Part shown: piece after piece, positions 12,672-24,991 of the stretch
Layout: the number at the start of each line of letters is the position of its first letter
How positions within the stretch are numbered: position 1 is the first letter of the stretch
Source of the DNA: Cordia subcordata
Lineage: Eukaryota; Streptophyta; Magnoliopsida; Boraginales; Cordiaceae
DNA: 64,000 bases
Assembly: GCA_028554755.1 (NCBI GenBank)
Contig: JAPTOF010000006.1
Span: 3,590,501-3,654,500 of the forward strand
Reading direction: 5' to 3'
The notes under the pieces: generated by a model
The model's database searches: none
Seen by the model: the letters and a program-made list of their open reading frames with translations, nothing else
Told to the model about the DNA's origin: nothing
Position numbers and translations under genes: made by a program

Positions 12672-13154
12672 ATGTCGCTAATTCCAAGCATTTTCGGTGG
12701 TCGACGAAGCAACATCTTCGACCCATTGTCTTTGGACACGTGGGACCCCTTTGAAGGCTTCCCATTCTCAAGCACCACTCTGGCGGATGTTCCCAGCTCG
12801 GCTGGTGAAACATCTGCATTTGCAAATGCACGCATCGATTGGAAAGAGACACCTGAAGCTCACGTCTTCAAGGCCGACCTTCCGGGGCTGAAGAAGGAAG
12901 AAGTGAAAGTTGAGGTCGAGGAAGACAGAGTCCTTCAGATAAGCGGAGAGAGAAGCAGAGAACACGAAGAGAAGAACGACAAGTGGCACCGCATGGAGAG
13001 GAGCAGCGGCAAGTTCCTGCGCAGATTCAGGCTGCCGGAGAATGCCAAGGTGGATCAAGCCAAGGCCAGCATGGAGAATGGTGTGCTCACTGTGACCGTG
13101 CCTAAAGAGGAAGTGAAGAAGCCTCAAGTTAAGTCCATTCAGATTTCTGGTTAA
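12672..13154 (+). CDS. HSP-B: class I cytosolic small heat shock protein (160 aa)
   Basis: Intronless, complete. The start at 12672 ([10 protein letters not shown]) is chosen over an upstream in-frame ATG because it matches every paralogue and the class I signature. N-terminal arm residues 1-51, alpha-crystallin domain about 52-144 (FKADLPGL at 67-74, GVLTVTVP at 137-144), I-x-I motif IQI at 156-158. Predicted cytosolic holdase chaperone forming large oligomers, as for the family. The C-terminal stretch [16 protein letters not shown] is shared only with HSP-D, so B and D are close sisters. Promoter HSE at 12362. The 3' flank carries AATAAA-like sequences near 13285. No damage. Confidence 0.95.
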   Translation: MSLIPSIFGGRRSNIFDPLSLDTWDPFEGFPFSSTTLADVPSSAGETSAFANARIDWKETPEAHVFKADLPGLKKEEVKVEVEEDRVLQISGERSREHEEKNDKWHRMERSSGKFLRRFRLPENAKVDQAKASMENGVLTVTVPKEEVKKPQVKSIQISG

Positions 13155-15089
13155 ACAGAGCTCTTTGTGTTTTCCTAACCTGCTTTTGTTGTTTCTGCAA
13201 CTTTGGGAGTGCGCCTTATTGAGCAGTAAATTATGTGTGCCGTGTTTTCCTTCCGTGTGCGAAATGTAAAACTTTTCCTTATGATAATAAATTTCAATTA
13301 AATAAAATTACGTGGTTTCCTTTTAACCTTTTTTAGGTTTTCATTAAAATTTAATCTGACCTTTTGGAATACATGAATTGATTTATAGTTATCTTCAAAC
13401 TTGTAAAGTAAGTATGTTCTGACGTATAGTAGTTCATCTGGAGCTACTACTTCTAAGGCTTTAACATTATGGAAGAGATATTAAGTTATAAAATGTCAAC
13501 GAATTAATAATTAGTACATGAACTGATGTATAGTTATGTTATAGTTTTCGTTATACTTCTTTGCATGTTTTTGTTATTTCATGTGGGTTTTGCTTAATTA
13601 AGACCAACCTGGTCTTAATGTAAGTTACAAATATCAAGAAAGGCATGTTAGTTGGGTAAAATGAAGTTTTTAACTGAATTATAAGAATTTAGGATAAAAT
13701 GTAAATAAAGAAAGGACCCTCATTCATTTAAATTTCATTGGTGACTTTGTATACTCTTTGGCTTTAGGTTCACAAAAGATACCCGCAAATTTTAATTTGT
13801 TGTGCACTGCGGTTGCATTATGCAATGTTCTTCATGTTAGGGATAAATACCTTAGTGAAAAAGAAAAGAGCAGATCTGAAGCTTGTGTTGCCCTCTGCTC
13901 TTTACCTCTCCATTGCTCCATCTCCAGTAGCAACTTGCTTCGTTCTCTCTCCTCAAACGATCAATTAATCTTAATTGACCAAAGATCTACTAATTAAGTG
14001 GTATATATATCTCTCTCTTTTAATAGGAGTGATTTTTAAAATAATTTTCGTTAATTGTATTTAATTAATCTCTGACTTCTTTTAAATAAAAAAATAAAAT
14101 AAACTTTAATCCGTTTATTGACTCCTGACCAAAAAATAAACTTTAATCCGTTTATTGACTCTTGGCCATAAGATTTCTTTGCAGAAAAATAAATAAATAA
14201 ATAGGAACACTTAACTAGAGAAACTTCTGTTATCTTCTTCCTGATATCATTCTTTTGTTCCTTGAATGAGTTACGTTGTTTACTGTGCAACGAAGAAACC
14301 GCAATCTTTTTGAAGGAGAATGAGTTTCATATCCAATTCTTCAATAGATATGTGTGTATGTGTGGGAAGGTTCAAAGAGAAAAATTAAAAAAGAAAAAGA
14401 TAATGATGAGGGAAAAAAAAAAAAACTGATGTGGAATTTAATATTTGGTCGGATGAAATTTACGAATTTAAAATTTACAAGTTATAAACATAGTGTCCAA
14501 AAGTTATAAACATATAGGCCACTTGTGAATATATATAATGTAAAATTTTTGAACATATTATATAAGAATAATAAATAATTAAATTTATAAATATATTATA
14601 TCTCATATAAAAATTATAAATAATTAAGAGTTCTGAAATAAATTATAAAAATTATGAACATATAACATGAAATTTACAAATAATAAAAAAAATTTCACAT
14701 GAAAAATTTATAAATAATAAAAAAATTGTCACATAGTGTCTGCACCTACATTTCACGCACTGTTACATGATGCTGATGAGGTGAACAGTGCATTCGCGAC
14801 AAAATATGTTCTCCATTCTACCTGTCTCCTCAAAGTCGGTTTTGTATGATAAGAGAGAAACTATACATTTAATTGACAATTACAATCCTAACTATGCATT
14901 TAATTGAAAATTACAATTCTAACTTTGGCCAATTTCGGAGTGGAACTCATCAATAATATAATCCAATAAACATGCTAATTTTAAGCTGAAAGTCTGTACA
15001 TTTCCACCATCTCCCACCCCCCCCCCCCCCAAAAAAAAAGAAAAAGAAAAGGAATTTTGAAGGTGTTATATATTTTTTTTGATGAAAAT
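13155..15089. other. Intergenic region downstream of HSP-B, part of the duplicated unit
   Basis: Matches the region downstream of HSP-D (18758-20540) over long stretches, including the ACCTCTCCATT landmark near 13905/19465 and AT-rich tracts at 14430-14720/19915-20240. Within it a 38-bp segment (AAATAAACTTTAATCCGTTT...) is tandemly doubled around 14095-14165. A C9-14 run sits near 15018. No gene seen. Confidence 0.65.
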
Positions 15090-15500
15090 TAATTTCAATT
15101 TGATAAAATGAATACACGTGAAATTTATCCCACACCACTAAGTATTAATCGGTAACAAAAAATTTTCTTTAAGAAAGGAAGTCAGTCAATTTGGCACTCA
15201 ATTAGATGCTAACTCTTCCTGAAGAGATTACTTTAATATCACCTATTAGCAATTCTTTTACCAGTCCTCAATTCTCTATTAGCTGTCCTTGTGAATTGGA
15301 CTTGCCCATCTTTGTCCCCAGACACAAAAAAATCTCCCATGGTGAATTTTGGATGGTTAGATATTTTCAGCTCGGCACACCATTTAAGGCCAGGAAGAGG
15401 ATAGAAAGCTGTACAAATCTCCATAACAAAATCTTTGCATTATACTAGGAAGGACCAGATCTACTACTCCATTGATGGAAGACAATTTGTGGAGTTTTGA
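15090..15500 (+). promoter_or_regulatory. Orphan sHSP upstream region without its gene
   Basis: From about 15090 to 15497 the sequence parallels the HSP-E upstream region (20545-20930): GTGAAATTTATCCCAC, CAATTTGGCAC, AGATGCTAAC, then a weakened HSE region (ATAGAAAGCTGTACAAATC near 15402) and CTCCATTGATGG. It should lead to a sHSP start, but at about 15495-15505 it switches abruptly to the 3' flank of HSP-C. The corresponding + strand gene is absent. I infer a recombination or deletion junction. Confidence 0.65.
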
Positions 15501-15879
15501 TTATCGAGTTTATTTCATGACTAGTCTCTGATATCATTTTTATGAACCGACATCTCTTCTGCATCCCCTTCTTCCCATATCAGTGCATGATTGCTCAGGT
15601 CATGAAAGGCGTTAGAGATGATGTTTGTGTTAAGATTTGATGGCCATTTTGATGTTGGACAATAAATGTACAAAGCTTTTTAGTCAATGACAAAGAAAAA
15701 CAAAAGATTATATTACAAAATAACCAATTTAACACTTTCCCGACACTTTTTTAATTAAGCAGTTGGACACGTTTCTCATATTCAGAAACAAAAGATCACA
15801 GTAATTACAATTTATTCAAACAGACATCAAAATAGATCAAATCTGAAAACAAAAAGCATCAAAGACCCACGAAGAGAAT

Positions 15880-16335
15880 TTAACCAGAAATCTCAATGGC
15901 CTTGACCTCAGGTTTCTTCACTTCCGCCTTGGGCACTGTCACGGTGAGCACCCCATTCTCCGTACTGGCCTTCACTTGATCCATCTTGGCATTCTCCGGC
16001 AGCCTGAATCTGCGCATGAATTTGCCGCTGCTCCTCTCCATGCGGTGCCACTTATCATTCTTCCCTTCGTGTTCTCTGCTTCTCTCACCGCTTATCTGAA
16101 GGATTCTGTCTTCTTCAACCTCCACTTTCACTTCTTCCTTCTTCAGCCCCGGAAGATCAGCCTTGAAGATGTGAGCTTCTGTTGTCTCTTTCCAATCAAT
16201 GCGTGCATTTGCAAATTTAGATGTTTCACTAGTGCTCGAGGAAGGAAAGCCCTGAAAAGGATCCCAAATGTCCAAAGAGAATGGGTTGAAAATGTTGCTT
16301 CCTCGACCACCAAAGATGCGTGGAATTAGCGACAT
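15880..16335 (-). CDS. HSP-C: class I small heat shock protein with shortened N-terminal arm (151 aa)
   Basis: Intronless and complete. Begins [19 protein letters not shown] and carries the alpha-crystallin domain and IEI C-terminal motif. It lacks about eight residues in the linker just before the domain: after GFPSSS it goes directly to [14 protein letters not shown] where others have [11 protein letters not shown]. It also has TTEAHIF for TPEAHVF. The N-terminal arm of class I sHSPs contributes to substrate binding and oligomerisation, so this copy may differ functionally; that is inference. Its promoter (16436-16565) is intact. It pairs head-to-head with HSP-D, repeating the A/B arrangement. 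Confidence 0.93.
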   Translation of the reverse strand: MSLIPRIFGGRGSNIFNPFSLDIWDPFQGFPSSSTSETSKFANARIDWKETTEAHIFKADLPGLKKEEVKVEVEEDRILQISGERSREHEGKNDKWHRMERSSGKFMRRFRLPENAKMDQVKASTENGVLTVTVPKAEVKKPEVKAIEISG

Positions 16336-16435
16336 GATGCTGATTAGTTTTCTTGATTAATTGCTACAGAATGCAATATTTTGAATGCTTTAACTCAGAT
16401 CTTCACTGCGAATGACAAGATGAAACTTGATTGTG

Positions 16436-16565
16436 TATTTATAGGCCTGGGAGAACGGGTCTAGCATTTTCAGGGATTTTCTAGACAATATTTTGATAAA
16501 CGACTCAGTGAATCGTCATTAAAGAGAAGCAACTTTTTCTCTTCTGAAAGCTTCTGCAAAGTTCT
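16436..16565 (-). promoter_or_regulatory. HSP-C promoter: HSE and TATA box
   Basis: Minus-strand pentamers at 16541-16565 read AGAAC-TTTGC-AGAAG-CTTTC-AGAAG, the same HSE as HSP-A with one altered unit. The TATAAATA box is at 16436-16443, about 100 bases before the ATG. Confidence 0.8.
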
Positions 16566-17967
16566 CTATAACATGCCTGTGGCCCTGGCGCCTGCTTGAC
16601 GTAGCTGAAAAGTTTTATGGACAGTGGACACCAATTTTCATTTCTGTAGTCTTTAATTTTATGCGTCATTTTAATTTTCTAACTCTTTATCTTAATTATT
16701 TATTTCATTTTTAAGTTACAACAAATCCAACTATATAACCAAAATGTTAAATTTTAATTAAGAAAATAATCCCTTTTTCTCCTTTTCTTTCACTCTTTCC
16801 TCTACGATAGGAGCCCATCTTCCTACTATTACTCACACTCTTCTTTTTCAATCTCCCTACATCCTTAGTCTTTTCAAGCCCCCCGCTAAACCTCTGTTTC
16901 CCTCAATAAATATGTCAGTTAAGAAGAATAAAAAATTGAAATATGAAAAAGACCTATTAAAATTTGACGGAACTATTTAATATTTAGTATCAAACCTATT
17001 TGATTTTGAGTTTGTTCGATGTTCTTGTGATTTAATCTACATTTTGCTTAATTAAGACCCGTTTGACTTTAATGCAAATTACAAACATTAAAACAAAAGG
17101 CTTATTTGTTTGGTAAAATAAAACTTGTAATTTAAATTATTAAAATTTATTGTAATCTTATAAGTATCCAAACAATAAAAAAACATGTGGTTAAATTTTT
17201 TTAAGTGTTTATAAGTATCTAAAATAAGTAAAGCCAAACAGCCTCTTAATTAAGACATTAAAATTACATTTTTAGCTCATATTACCTGCCTCCTCAAAGT
17301 TAGTTAATTGTAACTTGTGAGGATTTCAGATACCACAACAGAGAAATCAGAGTAAATAGCATATTACCTTCATAATTTAGTAAAAATACATAAAAACTCC
17401 TTATAAGCAAAACTAATTAAAAGTTGTACATTTCTACCATACCCAAAAAAGAAAAAAGAAAAGGAAAAGGAATCCTAAAGTTGTTAATTTTTTTTGGTGA
17501 AAATCAGTTTAGATTAATACAAAACAAAATATAAGTGGAGTTTGTCTCAAGCAAGTGGGTAAAGATTGTTAACAAAAATCTTTGAAAAATTTTAAACCCA
17601 GTCAAGTACAAATTTATTATATAATTTAACCTTCTTATCTTTCTTGTAATTTTAGAGTGTTACATATAATTCTTGCATTTTCAAAGTATCACATTATTAC
17701 TTTTTTTTTTAATCCACATGAATTGTCACATCAGTGCTTATATGACATGTACTAAATTTTGTCATCTCTTAAGTCATTCTGATATATATTTTATATAAAA
17801 TTAAATTTACTTCATTATCCAATTCATAATTTTATTAGCTGTACTTTCGACAGCATGTGAATTGAACTTCCAATCTTTGTCTCTTGACACAAAAATAGAT
17901 ACCCTGTGAATTTGGATGGTTAGATTTTTTTTCAGCGAGGCGTATCATTAAAGTCAGAGAAGATTAT
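16566..17967. other. Intergenic region between divergent HSP-C and HSP-D
   Basis: AT-rich; the left half parallels the region upstream of HSP-A and the right half that upstream of HSP-B. No gene or additional element seen. Confidence 0.55.
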
Positions 17968-18152
17968 AGAAGACTCCAGAACTCTCCACTGAAATCTTTG
18001 CTGGATGCTAGAGGGATCTTGAACTTCATTGATGGCAGATGTCAACATCAGGATTATGGAAGACAATTCTTGAACTTCCCTGTGTCCATATCTCAATCAT
18101 TATCCAGCAACATCATGAATCTCCCAGAAAAATCTCCCCGTTGCTATATAAT
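17968..18152 (+). promoter_or_regulatory. HSP-D promoter: HSE and TATA box
   Basis: Pentamers at 17968-17987 read AGAAG-ACTCC-AGAAC-TCTCC, near-identical to HSP-B. The CCCAGAAAAATCTCCCC block is followed by a TATATAAT box at about 18145-18152. Confidence 0.7.
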
Positions 18153-18274
18153 ACCCAACTCTTAAGATCACAAGCACATCAGAAAATTGTTCAAGCCTTT
18201 GCACTCGAAGCTTGTATCATTCTCAATTTCTCAGTCAGCAAATTTCCAACTTAGGAACAATTCAACTGGAGAAA

Positions 18275-18757
18275 ATGTCGCTAATTCCAAGCATTTTCGG
18301 TGGTCGACGAAGCAACATTTTCGACCCATTCTCTTCGGAGATATGGGACCCCTTCGAAGGCTTCCCATTCTTAAGCAGCACTCTGGCGAATGTTCCCAGC
18401 TCGGCTGGCGAAACTTCTGCGTTTGCAAACGCACGCATCGATTGGAAAGAGACACCTGATGCTCACGTCTTCAAGGCCGACCTTCCGGGGCTGAAGAAGG
18501 AAGAAGTGAAAGTTGAGGTTGAGGAAGACAGAGTCCTTAAGATAAGCGGAGGGAGAAGCAGAGAACACGAAGAGAAGAACGACAAGTGGCACCGCATGGA
18601 GAGGAGCAGCGGCAAGTTCCTGCGCAGATTCAGGCTGCCGGAGAATGCCAAGGTGGATCAAGTCAAGGCCAGCATGGAGAATGGTGTGCTCACTGTGACC
18701 GTGCCTAAAGAGGAAGTGAAGAAGCCTCAAGTTAAGTCCATTCAGATTTCTGGTTAA
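18275..18757 (+). CDS. HSP-D: class I cytosolic small heat shock protein (160 aa)
   Basis: Intronless, complete. The start at 18275 ([10 protein letters not shown]) is preferred over an upstream in-frame extension of 21 residues. Alpha-crystallin domain about 52-144, IQI motif at 156-158. The [16 protein letters not shown] tail and the 3' flank match HSP-B closely. Differences include [15 protein letters not shown], and ISGGRS for the otherwise invariant ISGERS. Predicted cytosolic holdase. Its promoter resembles HSP-B. No damage. Confidence 0.95.
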   Translation: MSLIPSIFGGRRSNIFDPFSSEIWDPFEGFPFLSSTLANVPSSAGETSAFANARIDWKETPDAHVFKADLPGLKKEEVKVEVEEDRVLKISGGRSREHEEKNDKWHRMERSSGKFLRRFRLPENAKVDQVKASMENGVLTVTVPKEEVKKPQVKSIQISG

Positions 18758-20827
18758 ACAGAGCTCTTTGTGTTTTCCTAACCTGCTTTTGTTGTTTCTG
18801 CAACTTTGGGAGTGTGCTTTATTGAGCAGTAAATTATGTGTGCCATGTTTTCCTTCAGAGTGCGAAATGTGAAGCTCTTCGTGATGATAATAAATTTCAA
18901 TTAAATAAAATTACATGATTTTCTTTTAACTTTTTTGGGTTTTCATTAAATTTTAATTAGACCTTTTGGAATACATGAATTGATTTATAGTTACGCTCAC
19001 TTGTAAGGGAAGTGTTGGTCTAAAGGTTTCTTTACTCAATAAATATGCCAGTTAAGAGTAAAGAAAATTCAAACATGAGAAAGTCTTATTTAAAGTTGAA
19101 TGTAAATTTTAAATATTTAGTATCAAACCTATTTGATTTTGAGTTCATTGTAAATGTTATAGTTTTCGTTATATTTCTTTGGATGTTTTTGTGATTTTAT
19201 GTGGGTATTGCTTAATTAAGACCAACCATGTTTCTTGGGTAAAATAAAATTTTAATAATTGAATTATTAGAATTCAGAATAAAATCTAAGGAAAGTACCC
19301 TCATTCATCTGGTGACTCTGTCAGGGTCACAAAAGAGACATCCAAATTTTATTTTGCATAGCCGCTGCGTGCGTTGTGCGCAGTTCTTCGTTTTAGAAAT
19401 AAATGCCTTTGTGAACCCAAAAAAAAAAAATAGCAGATCTGATGCTCGTGTTGCTTTCATCTCTTTACCTCTCCATTAATCCCTTGATCTCCAATAGCAA
19501 CTTGCTTCGCTCTCTCTTCTCAATCGGTCAATAAACTTTAATCAAGATCTAGTAATTAAGTAGTATTTTTCTTACTCTTAATATGAGTGGCTGTGGAATT
19601 AATTTTCGTTAGTTGCATATAATGAGGTCTCTTAAATGAAAAAGAAAAATAAACTTTAATCCATTTATTGAGGTAAAGTAAACTTCAATCTGTTTATTGA
19701 CTCTTGACCACAAGATTTCTTTGCAAAAATAAATACGTAAATAAGAACACTCCGGCAGAGAAACTCTTGTTATCTTCTTCTTTTGCTGTGCAATGAAGAA
19801 ACTGCAACATTTTTGAAGGAGAATGAGTAAATCCAATTCCGCCATATGTTTGTGTGTGTGGAAGATTCAAAAAGAAAGATTGAAAGAAAAGATCACGATA
19901 AGAAAAAATTGACGTAGATTTTAATATTTGGTAGGTTGAAATTTAAAAATTTGAAATTCGCAAGTTGTGAACATATAATTTGTCAATTGTGAATATATAA
20001 TGTAAATTTTTTTAATATATTATATAAGATTAGTAAAATATTAGGCTTATGAATATATTGTGTAAATATTGCAAACAATTAAAAGTTTTAAATATAAATT
20101 ATTAAAATTATGAATATATAATATGAGATTTTGCAACCAATTAAAAGTTTTAAATATAAATTATTAAAATTGTGAATATATAATATGAGATTTATAAATA
20201 ATAAAAAATTATGAACACAGTGTAAAAATTATGACAGCACGTACTATTCACCCAAGGTGCGGTAGATGATGCTAATGAGTGAAGAGTGCTTGCGCTGCAA
20301 ATTATAAGTTCGCCACACTAACCGTCTCCTCAAAGTGGTTATGTCGGATAAGAGAGAAACTAGGCATTTAATGGACAATTATAATCCTAACTTTAGCCAC
20401 TTTAGCAATGGATTCATCATTATTATAATCCAACAAGACCGAACTTTAAGCAAAATAATTTGAAAGTTTGTACTTTTACACCATGCCCCAAAAAAAAAAA
20501 GGGAAAAAGAAAAGGAATTTTAAAGGTGTTGGATTTTTTTTTGGGTGAGAATTAATTTCAAATTGATAAAATGAATACAAGTGAAATTTATCCCACGCCA
20601 GTAAGTAGTATTAATCGGGAACAAACAGTTTCTTGTCTAAGTAAGTCGGTCAATTTGGCACCCAATTAGATGCTGCCTCTTCTTGAAGAGAGAATTTTAA
20701 TATCAGTTCGTAGCCCTATTCGCAATTCTTTTACCAGTCCTCACTTCTATTAGCTGTCCTCGTGAATTTTGGATAGTTACGTATTTTTCAAGTCGGCATG
20801 CATACCATTTAAGGCAACGAAGATCAT
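18758..20827. other. Intergenic region downstream of HSP-D
   Basis: Duplicate of the HSP-B downstream region. A local direct duplication of about 60 bp (CAATTAAAAGTTTTAAATAT...) occurs around 20078-20190. The part from about 20540 onward is the HSP-E upstream region. No gene seen. Confidence 0.6.
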
Positions 20828-21003
20828 AGAAGGCTGTAGAACTTTCCATTAAAGTCTTCACTGGATCCTAGAAGCTTCTATCACTCCATTGATAGCAGAT
20901 ATCAACACCAGAATTATGGTTGCCAATTTGTAGAACTTTCCTGTGTCGGCGTGGCATGCAATATCATGAATCTCCCAGAAAAATCTTCCCCTTGTTGTAT
21001 AAT
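20828..21003 (+). promoter_or_regulatory. HSP-E promoter: HSE and TATA box
   Basis: Pentamers at 20828-20847 read AGAAG-GCTGT-AGAAC-TTTCC. The CCCAGAAAAATCTTCCCC block lies at about 20974-20990 and a TATAAT box at about 20998-21003. The whole upstream segment is near-identical, inverted, to that of HSP-F. Confidence 0.7.
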
Positions 21004-21130
21004 ACCCCCTCGACATCGAATCATGAGCACATCAGAAAATCGTCCAAGGCATTTTCTTATAGCTTGCAGCATTCTCAACAACTCACTCAGCAAGTTTCTC
21101 TCTCATCAGAAACAATTATATTCCACAAAA

Positions 21131-21613
21131 ATGTCGCTAATTCCAAGCATCTTTGGTGGTCGACGAAGCAACATTTTCGATCCATTCTCTTTGGACACCT
21201 GGGACCCCTTTGAAGGCTTCCCATTCTCAAGCACCACTCTGGCGGATGTTCCCAGCTCGGCCGGTGAAACATCTGCATTTGCAAATGCGAGCATCGACTG
21301 GAAAGAGACACCCGAAGCTCAGGTCTTCAAAGCTGATCTTCCGGGGCTGAAGAAGGAAGAAGTGAAAGTGGAGGTTGAAGAAGACAGAGTCCTTCAGATA
21401 AGCGGAGAGAAAAGCAGAGAACATGAAGTGAAGAATGACAAGTGGCACCGCATGGAGAGGAGCTCCGGCAAGTTCCTGCGCAGATTCAGGCTGCCGGAGA
21501 ATGCCAAGATGGATCAAGTCAAGGTTAGTATGGTGAATGGTGTGCTCACCGTAACCGTGCTCAAAGAGGAATTGAACAAGCCTGAGGTCAAGTCCATTGA
21601 AATTTCTGGTTGA
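21131..21613 (+). CDS. HSP-E: class I small heat shock protein with divergent C-terminal segment (160 aa)
   Basis: Intronless, complete. Start at 21131 by paralogue alignment; an in-frame upstream extension of 60 residues covers leader sequence and is rejected. N-terminal arm and alpha-crystallin domain are typical. The end of the domain differs from all other copies: [20 protein letters not shown] replaces [22 protein letters not shown] sequence, so the Pro after the last beta strand is Leu. IEI motif retained at 156-158. [13 protein letters not shown] and TPEAQVF are further private changes. Promoter intact. It may still function; relaxed constraint is possible. Confidence 0.93.
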   Translation: MSLIPSIFGGRRSNIFDPFSLDTWDPFEGFPFSSTTLADVPSSAGETSAFANASIDWKETPEAQVFKADLPGLKKEEVKVEVEEDRVLQISGEKSREHEVKNDKWHRMERSSGKFLRRFRLPENAKMDQVKVSMVNGVLTVTVLKEELNKPEVKSIEISG

Positions 21614-24511
21614 AATGCTCTTTTGTTTCCTAATGTACTTTCGTTGTTTCCGTAACATCTGAGAGTGTGTTTTATATTAAGCAGAGAATTACGTGTGAGG
21701 CGTTTTTCTTCAGAATGCGAAATGTAAAGCTTTTCCTGATGATAATACATTTCAATTGAATAAAATCATATATATATATATATATATATATATTTTGTCC
21801 TTTTAACTTCTCTGGCTTATCATCAAAATGTCGGACCTCTGGAAATGCATGAATTGATATGTGGTTGTGTTCAAAGTCGTAATATTAGCGTAGGTTCAAG
21901 ACTAATTCCAATTGCTTAAATTAGTGTTGGTGTAAGACTAATTCCAATAGTTTATTTACTTTTGACTCCATGATCCTATGATTTATCTTTCACTCTTTTT
22001 ATTAAAAGTCAAGCATTTGATAGCATTAAAAATAAAATAATAATTAGTCTCAAGTAATTCTAACTACTTTAGCTACTTCTTAATTCCAACGTTCAAGTTT
22101 TTCTATTTATGAACTATTTGTAGGGAAAAATTTCACAACTAGTCTATATTGTTTTTTATTTTTTCAGATAAGTCTTTATTTTTTTAAAATATTTAAATTA
22201 ATCCTCAATATTTATTCAAATCAATCTTGAATGTTTTGCAAATATAGGCAAATTATTTTTTTATTATTTAAAAATATTCATATTAATCATCAATGTTTCA
22301 CAAAAATAGTCAAATTAGTCCCAATCTAATTCTTTCATTTTTTTCTTAGAATAGGGATAAACTTGAATAAGTTTGCAAAACATTGGGAATTAATATGAAT
22401 CTTTTACAAATAATGGATACTAATTAGATTAACTTTGTGAAACATTAAGGACTAATATACATGTTTCTGAGCAATAAGGATTAATTTGATTATATTTGTA
22501 AAATATTAAGGATTAGTTTGAATATTTTAAATAATAAGAACCAATTTTAAAAAAGTGGAAAAACAATAAGCAATCGTTGTTTTACCCATTACTTTCATAT
22601 TAACACTAGTAATAAAATCTTCTTGCTCCGTAGGTTCTACAACTTCTTTATTTCAAAAAACCTTTATTTTTAAACGATTTCTTATTTTAAGTTAGACATA
22701 TTTTTATAATATCATATCCATTTTGTTTTATTATATATATAGATATTTTTAAATTAATTATTGTTAATTATTCATCATTTTTTTCTATATTACTAGATTT
22801 GGGAGTTAAAAACATGGTGAGATTCCCTATAGGTTGCGGAGAACAAAAATTAGAAAATAACACCCAAAATTTGAGAGGCGGGATAGAAGGGCTTCTAGAG
22901 TTTATTTTTTCTTTCTCACTCTTTAAATTTGGATAGAGAGTTAAAAGGGGGACCATCTATCATGACTGGTCTAGCAAAAGGGTTTGTGGATTTTAACAGC
23001 CATCTATAACATTATAAAGGAGATGCAACATTAATAAGAAGTCAATGAAGGCTTTTTTAAATTTAAAAAAGTACTTTTTTTTGAATTTTTTTTTTACAAT
23101 ATTTATATGACTTTACATAAAAAAAAGTTAAAAAAAAAATTAAATACAACTTTTTTAGATGACATAAGTTTTAGCTTTTCTAAGTAACAGTTTTCTTCAA
23201 AAATTGCTAACCATCGCTTTTAAAAAACGTTAATCCAATAAAATAACTACTTATAACATTATAAAGGAAATACAATATTAATAAAATATCAATAAACTAA
23301 TGATGAATTATGATGAAATAATTTACCGACTATCTGGAAGTCCGATTTAAAAATATAGCACCCATGTGAAAATTTATGATTTCCTAATTCTAGATTTAAT
23401 CGACCAAAAGAAAATTTTGAATTTGATTAAATTTTACTCAAATATTAATCTAGATTTGGAGTTTGTAATTTCACGAAAGCTACCTCCATAAAAAAATATC
23501 CTATCAAATATAACATATAATACAAACTTTTATATGCAATCCTTTTTTTTTTACAATCTCTAGTATGATTTTAATTTTTTCTCTATCAACAGCAAAGAAC
23601 AGAGGTACAGTATAATCTTTTTATGTGATTTTATTTTTGAATCTGTCCACTGTATACCAATCTTTTGCAATTCTATTTTCAATTACGCTCTATTTTAATT
23701 TTTATTTTATTACATTCTTCTCTCATGATAAGTCAAAGAAATTATTTTTTGCCTTATTGAGAAATATTATTATTCGGCTTGATGATTCTCAACTTTACTT
23801 TTGTAATCAAATTTTCATTGCTTGGTGTTATTATTTAAATTTTAACTTTTTTTATATTAATTTTTAATTTTTATACGTGCATTTGTATTTAACTTTCTAC
23901 AATCTACAAGAATTTAAATATGACAACCAAAAAATAAAAATTAATATTATATTTTGAATTTGAGGCACCTTAACCGCGCCCCTATTTTCTTTCTTTGTTT
24001 TTTTGGCTCAAAATTAATTTTATAAAATATAAAAAAAGGATTATATGATTACCCAATACTAGTTGCGTTAAAGTCATTCAATGGCAACAGTAAAGTCATT
24101 CAATGGCAACAGTGCAAGGGGAAGGAGATATTGGACACTCAGTCCAAAAGCAGGCAATTCTTATTTTTTTCTTTTATAATCCAATCTGCCAATTACATGA
24201 TTTATTGGTAGTCCTATGAATGCATTGAAAATTAACCGAAGAATTTTCAGCAACAAATTTTTTTGATTGATGTCTTCCACTACTTAGAGATCGTGATTGT
24301 GTTAAAACTGATGGGCATTTTGGTGTTGGACAATGAATGTACAAAGCTTTCTGTTTAATGATGACAAGGAAGACTATTACAAAATGACCAATTCAACACT
24401 TTTTAACACACAACATTCAACAGCTTTCTTGTATTTCACAAGCAAAAGATTACACAAACATCACAACAGACCCAATTCAAAACAAGAAGCATCAGTGACC
24501 CATGGACAGAA
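21614..24511. other. Intergenic region between HSP-E and HSP-F
   Basis: Very AT-rich. Contains an (AT)n microsatellite at about 21769-21793. A large imperfect foldback at about 22123-22595 has arms with repeated ATTAATCCTCAATATTT-like strings, probably a MITE-type element. A 35-bp segment (TATAACATTATAAAGGAGAT...) recurs ~245 bp apart near 23005 and 23250. A 22-bp direct doublet (AAAGTCATTCAATGGCAACA...) lies at about 24067-24112. The last ~250 bases are the 3' flank of HSP-F. No gene supported. Confidence 0.55.
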
Positions 24512-24991
24512 TTAACCAGAAATCTCAATGGCCTTGACCTCAGGCTTCTTAACTTCTGCCTTGGGCACGGTCACGGTGAGCACACCATTCTCCATGCTGG
24601 CCTTAACTTGATCCATCTTGGCATTCTCCGGCAGCCTGAATCTGCGCATGAACTTGCCGGTGCTCCTCTCCATGCGGTGCCACTTATCATTCTTCTCTTC
24701 GTGTTCTCTGCTTCTCTCTCCGCTTATCTTAAGGACTCTGTCTTCTTCAACCTCTACTTTCACTTCTTCCTTCTTCAGCCCCGGCAGATCAGCCTTGAAA
24801 ACGTGAGCCTCAGGTGTCTCTTTCCAATCAATGCGTGCATTTGCGAATGCAGATGTTTCCCCAGCAGAGCTGAGAACGTTAGCGAGAGTGCTTGAGAAAG
24901 GAAAGCCCTGAGAAGGATCCCAAATGTCCAAAGAGAATGGATCAAAAATGTTGCTTCGTCGACCAGCAAAGATGCTTGGGATTAGCGACAT
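24512..24991 (-). CDS. HSP-F: class I cytosolic small heat shock protein (159 aa)
   Basis: Intronless, complete: [19 protein letters not shown] start, alpha-crystallin domain about 51-143 and IEI motif. Small changes include FAGRR for FGGRR, WDPSQGF for WDPFQGF/WDPFEGF, and [12 protein letters not shown]. Predicted cytosolic holdase. Its coding tail ([16 protein letters not shown]) matches HSP-A and HSP-C, while its promoter is of the HSP-B/D/E type, near-identical to HSP-E inverted. This is a chimeric combination of promoter class and coding class. Head-to-head with HSP-G. Confidence 0.94.
   Translation of the reverse strand: MSLIPSIFAGRRSNIFDPFSLDIWDPSQGFPFSSTLANVLSSAGETSAFANARIDWKETPEAHVFKADLPGLKKEEVKVEVEEDRVLKISGERSREHEEKNDKWHRMERSTGKFMRRFRLPENAKMDQVKASMENGVLTVTVPKAEVKKPEVKAIEISG

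Noticed and set aside
12768..13127. Long antisense frames (~119 residues) opposite most sHSP genes, e.g. 12768-13127, 18371-18730, 27277-27717
   Set aside because: They are open in many copies only because the sense strand is conserved and its codon pattern avoids antisense stops. They contain no known domain and differ in ends between copies.
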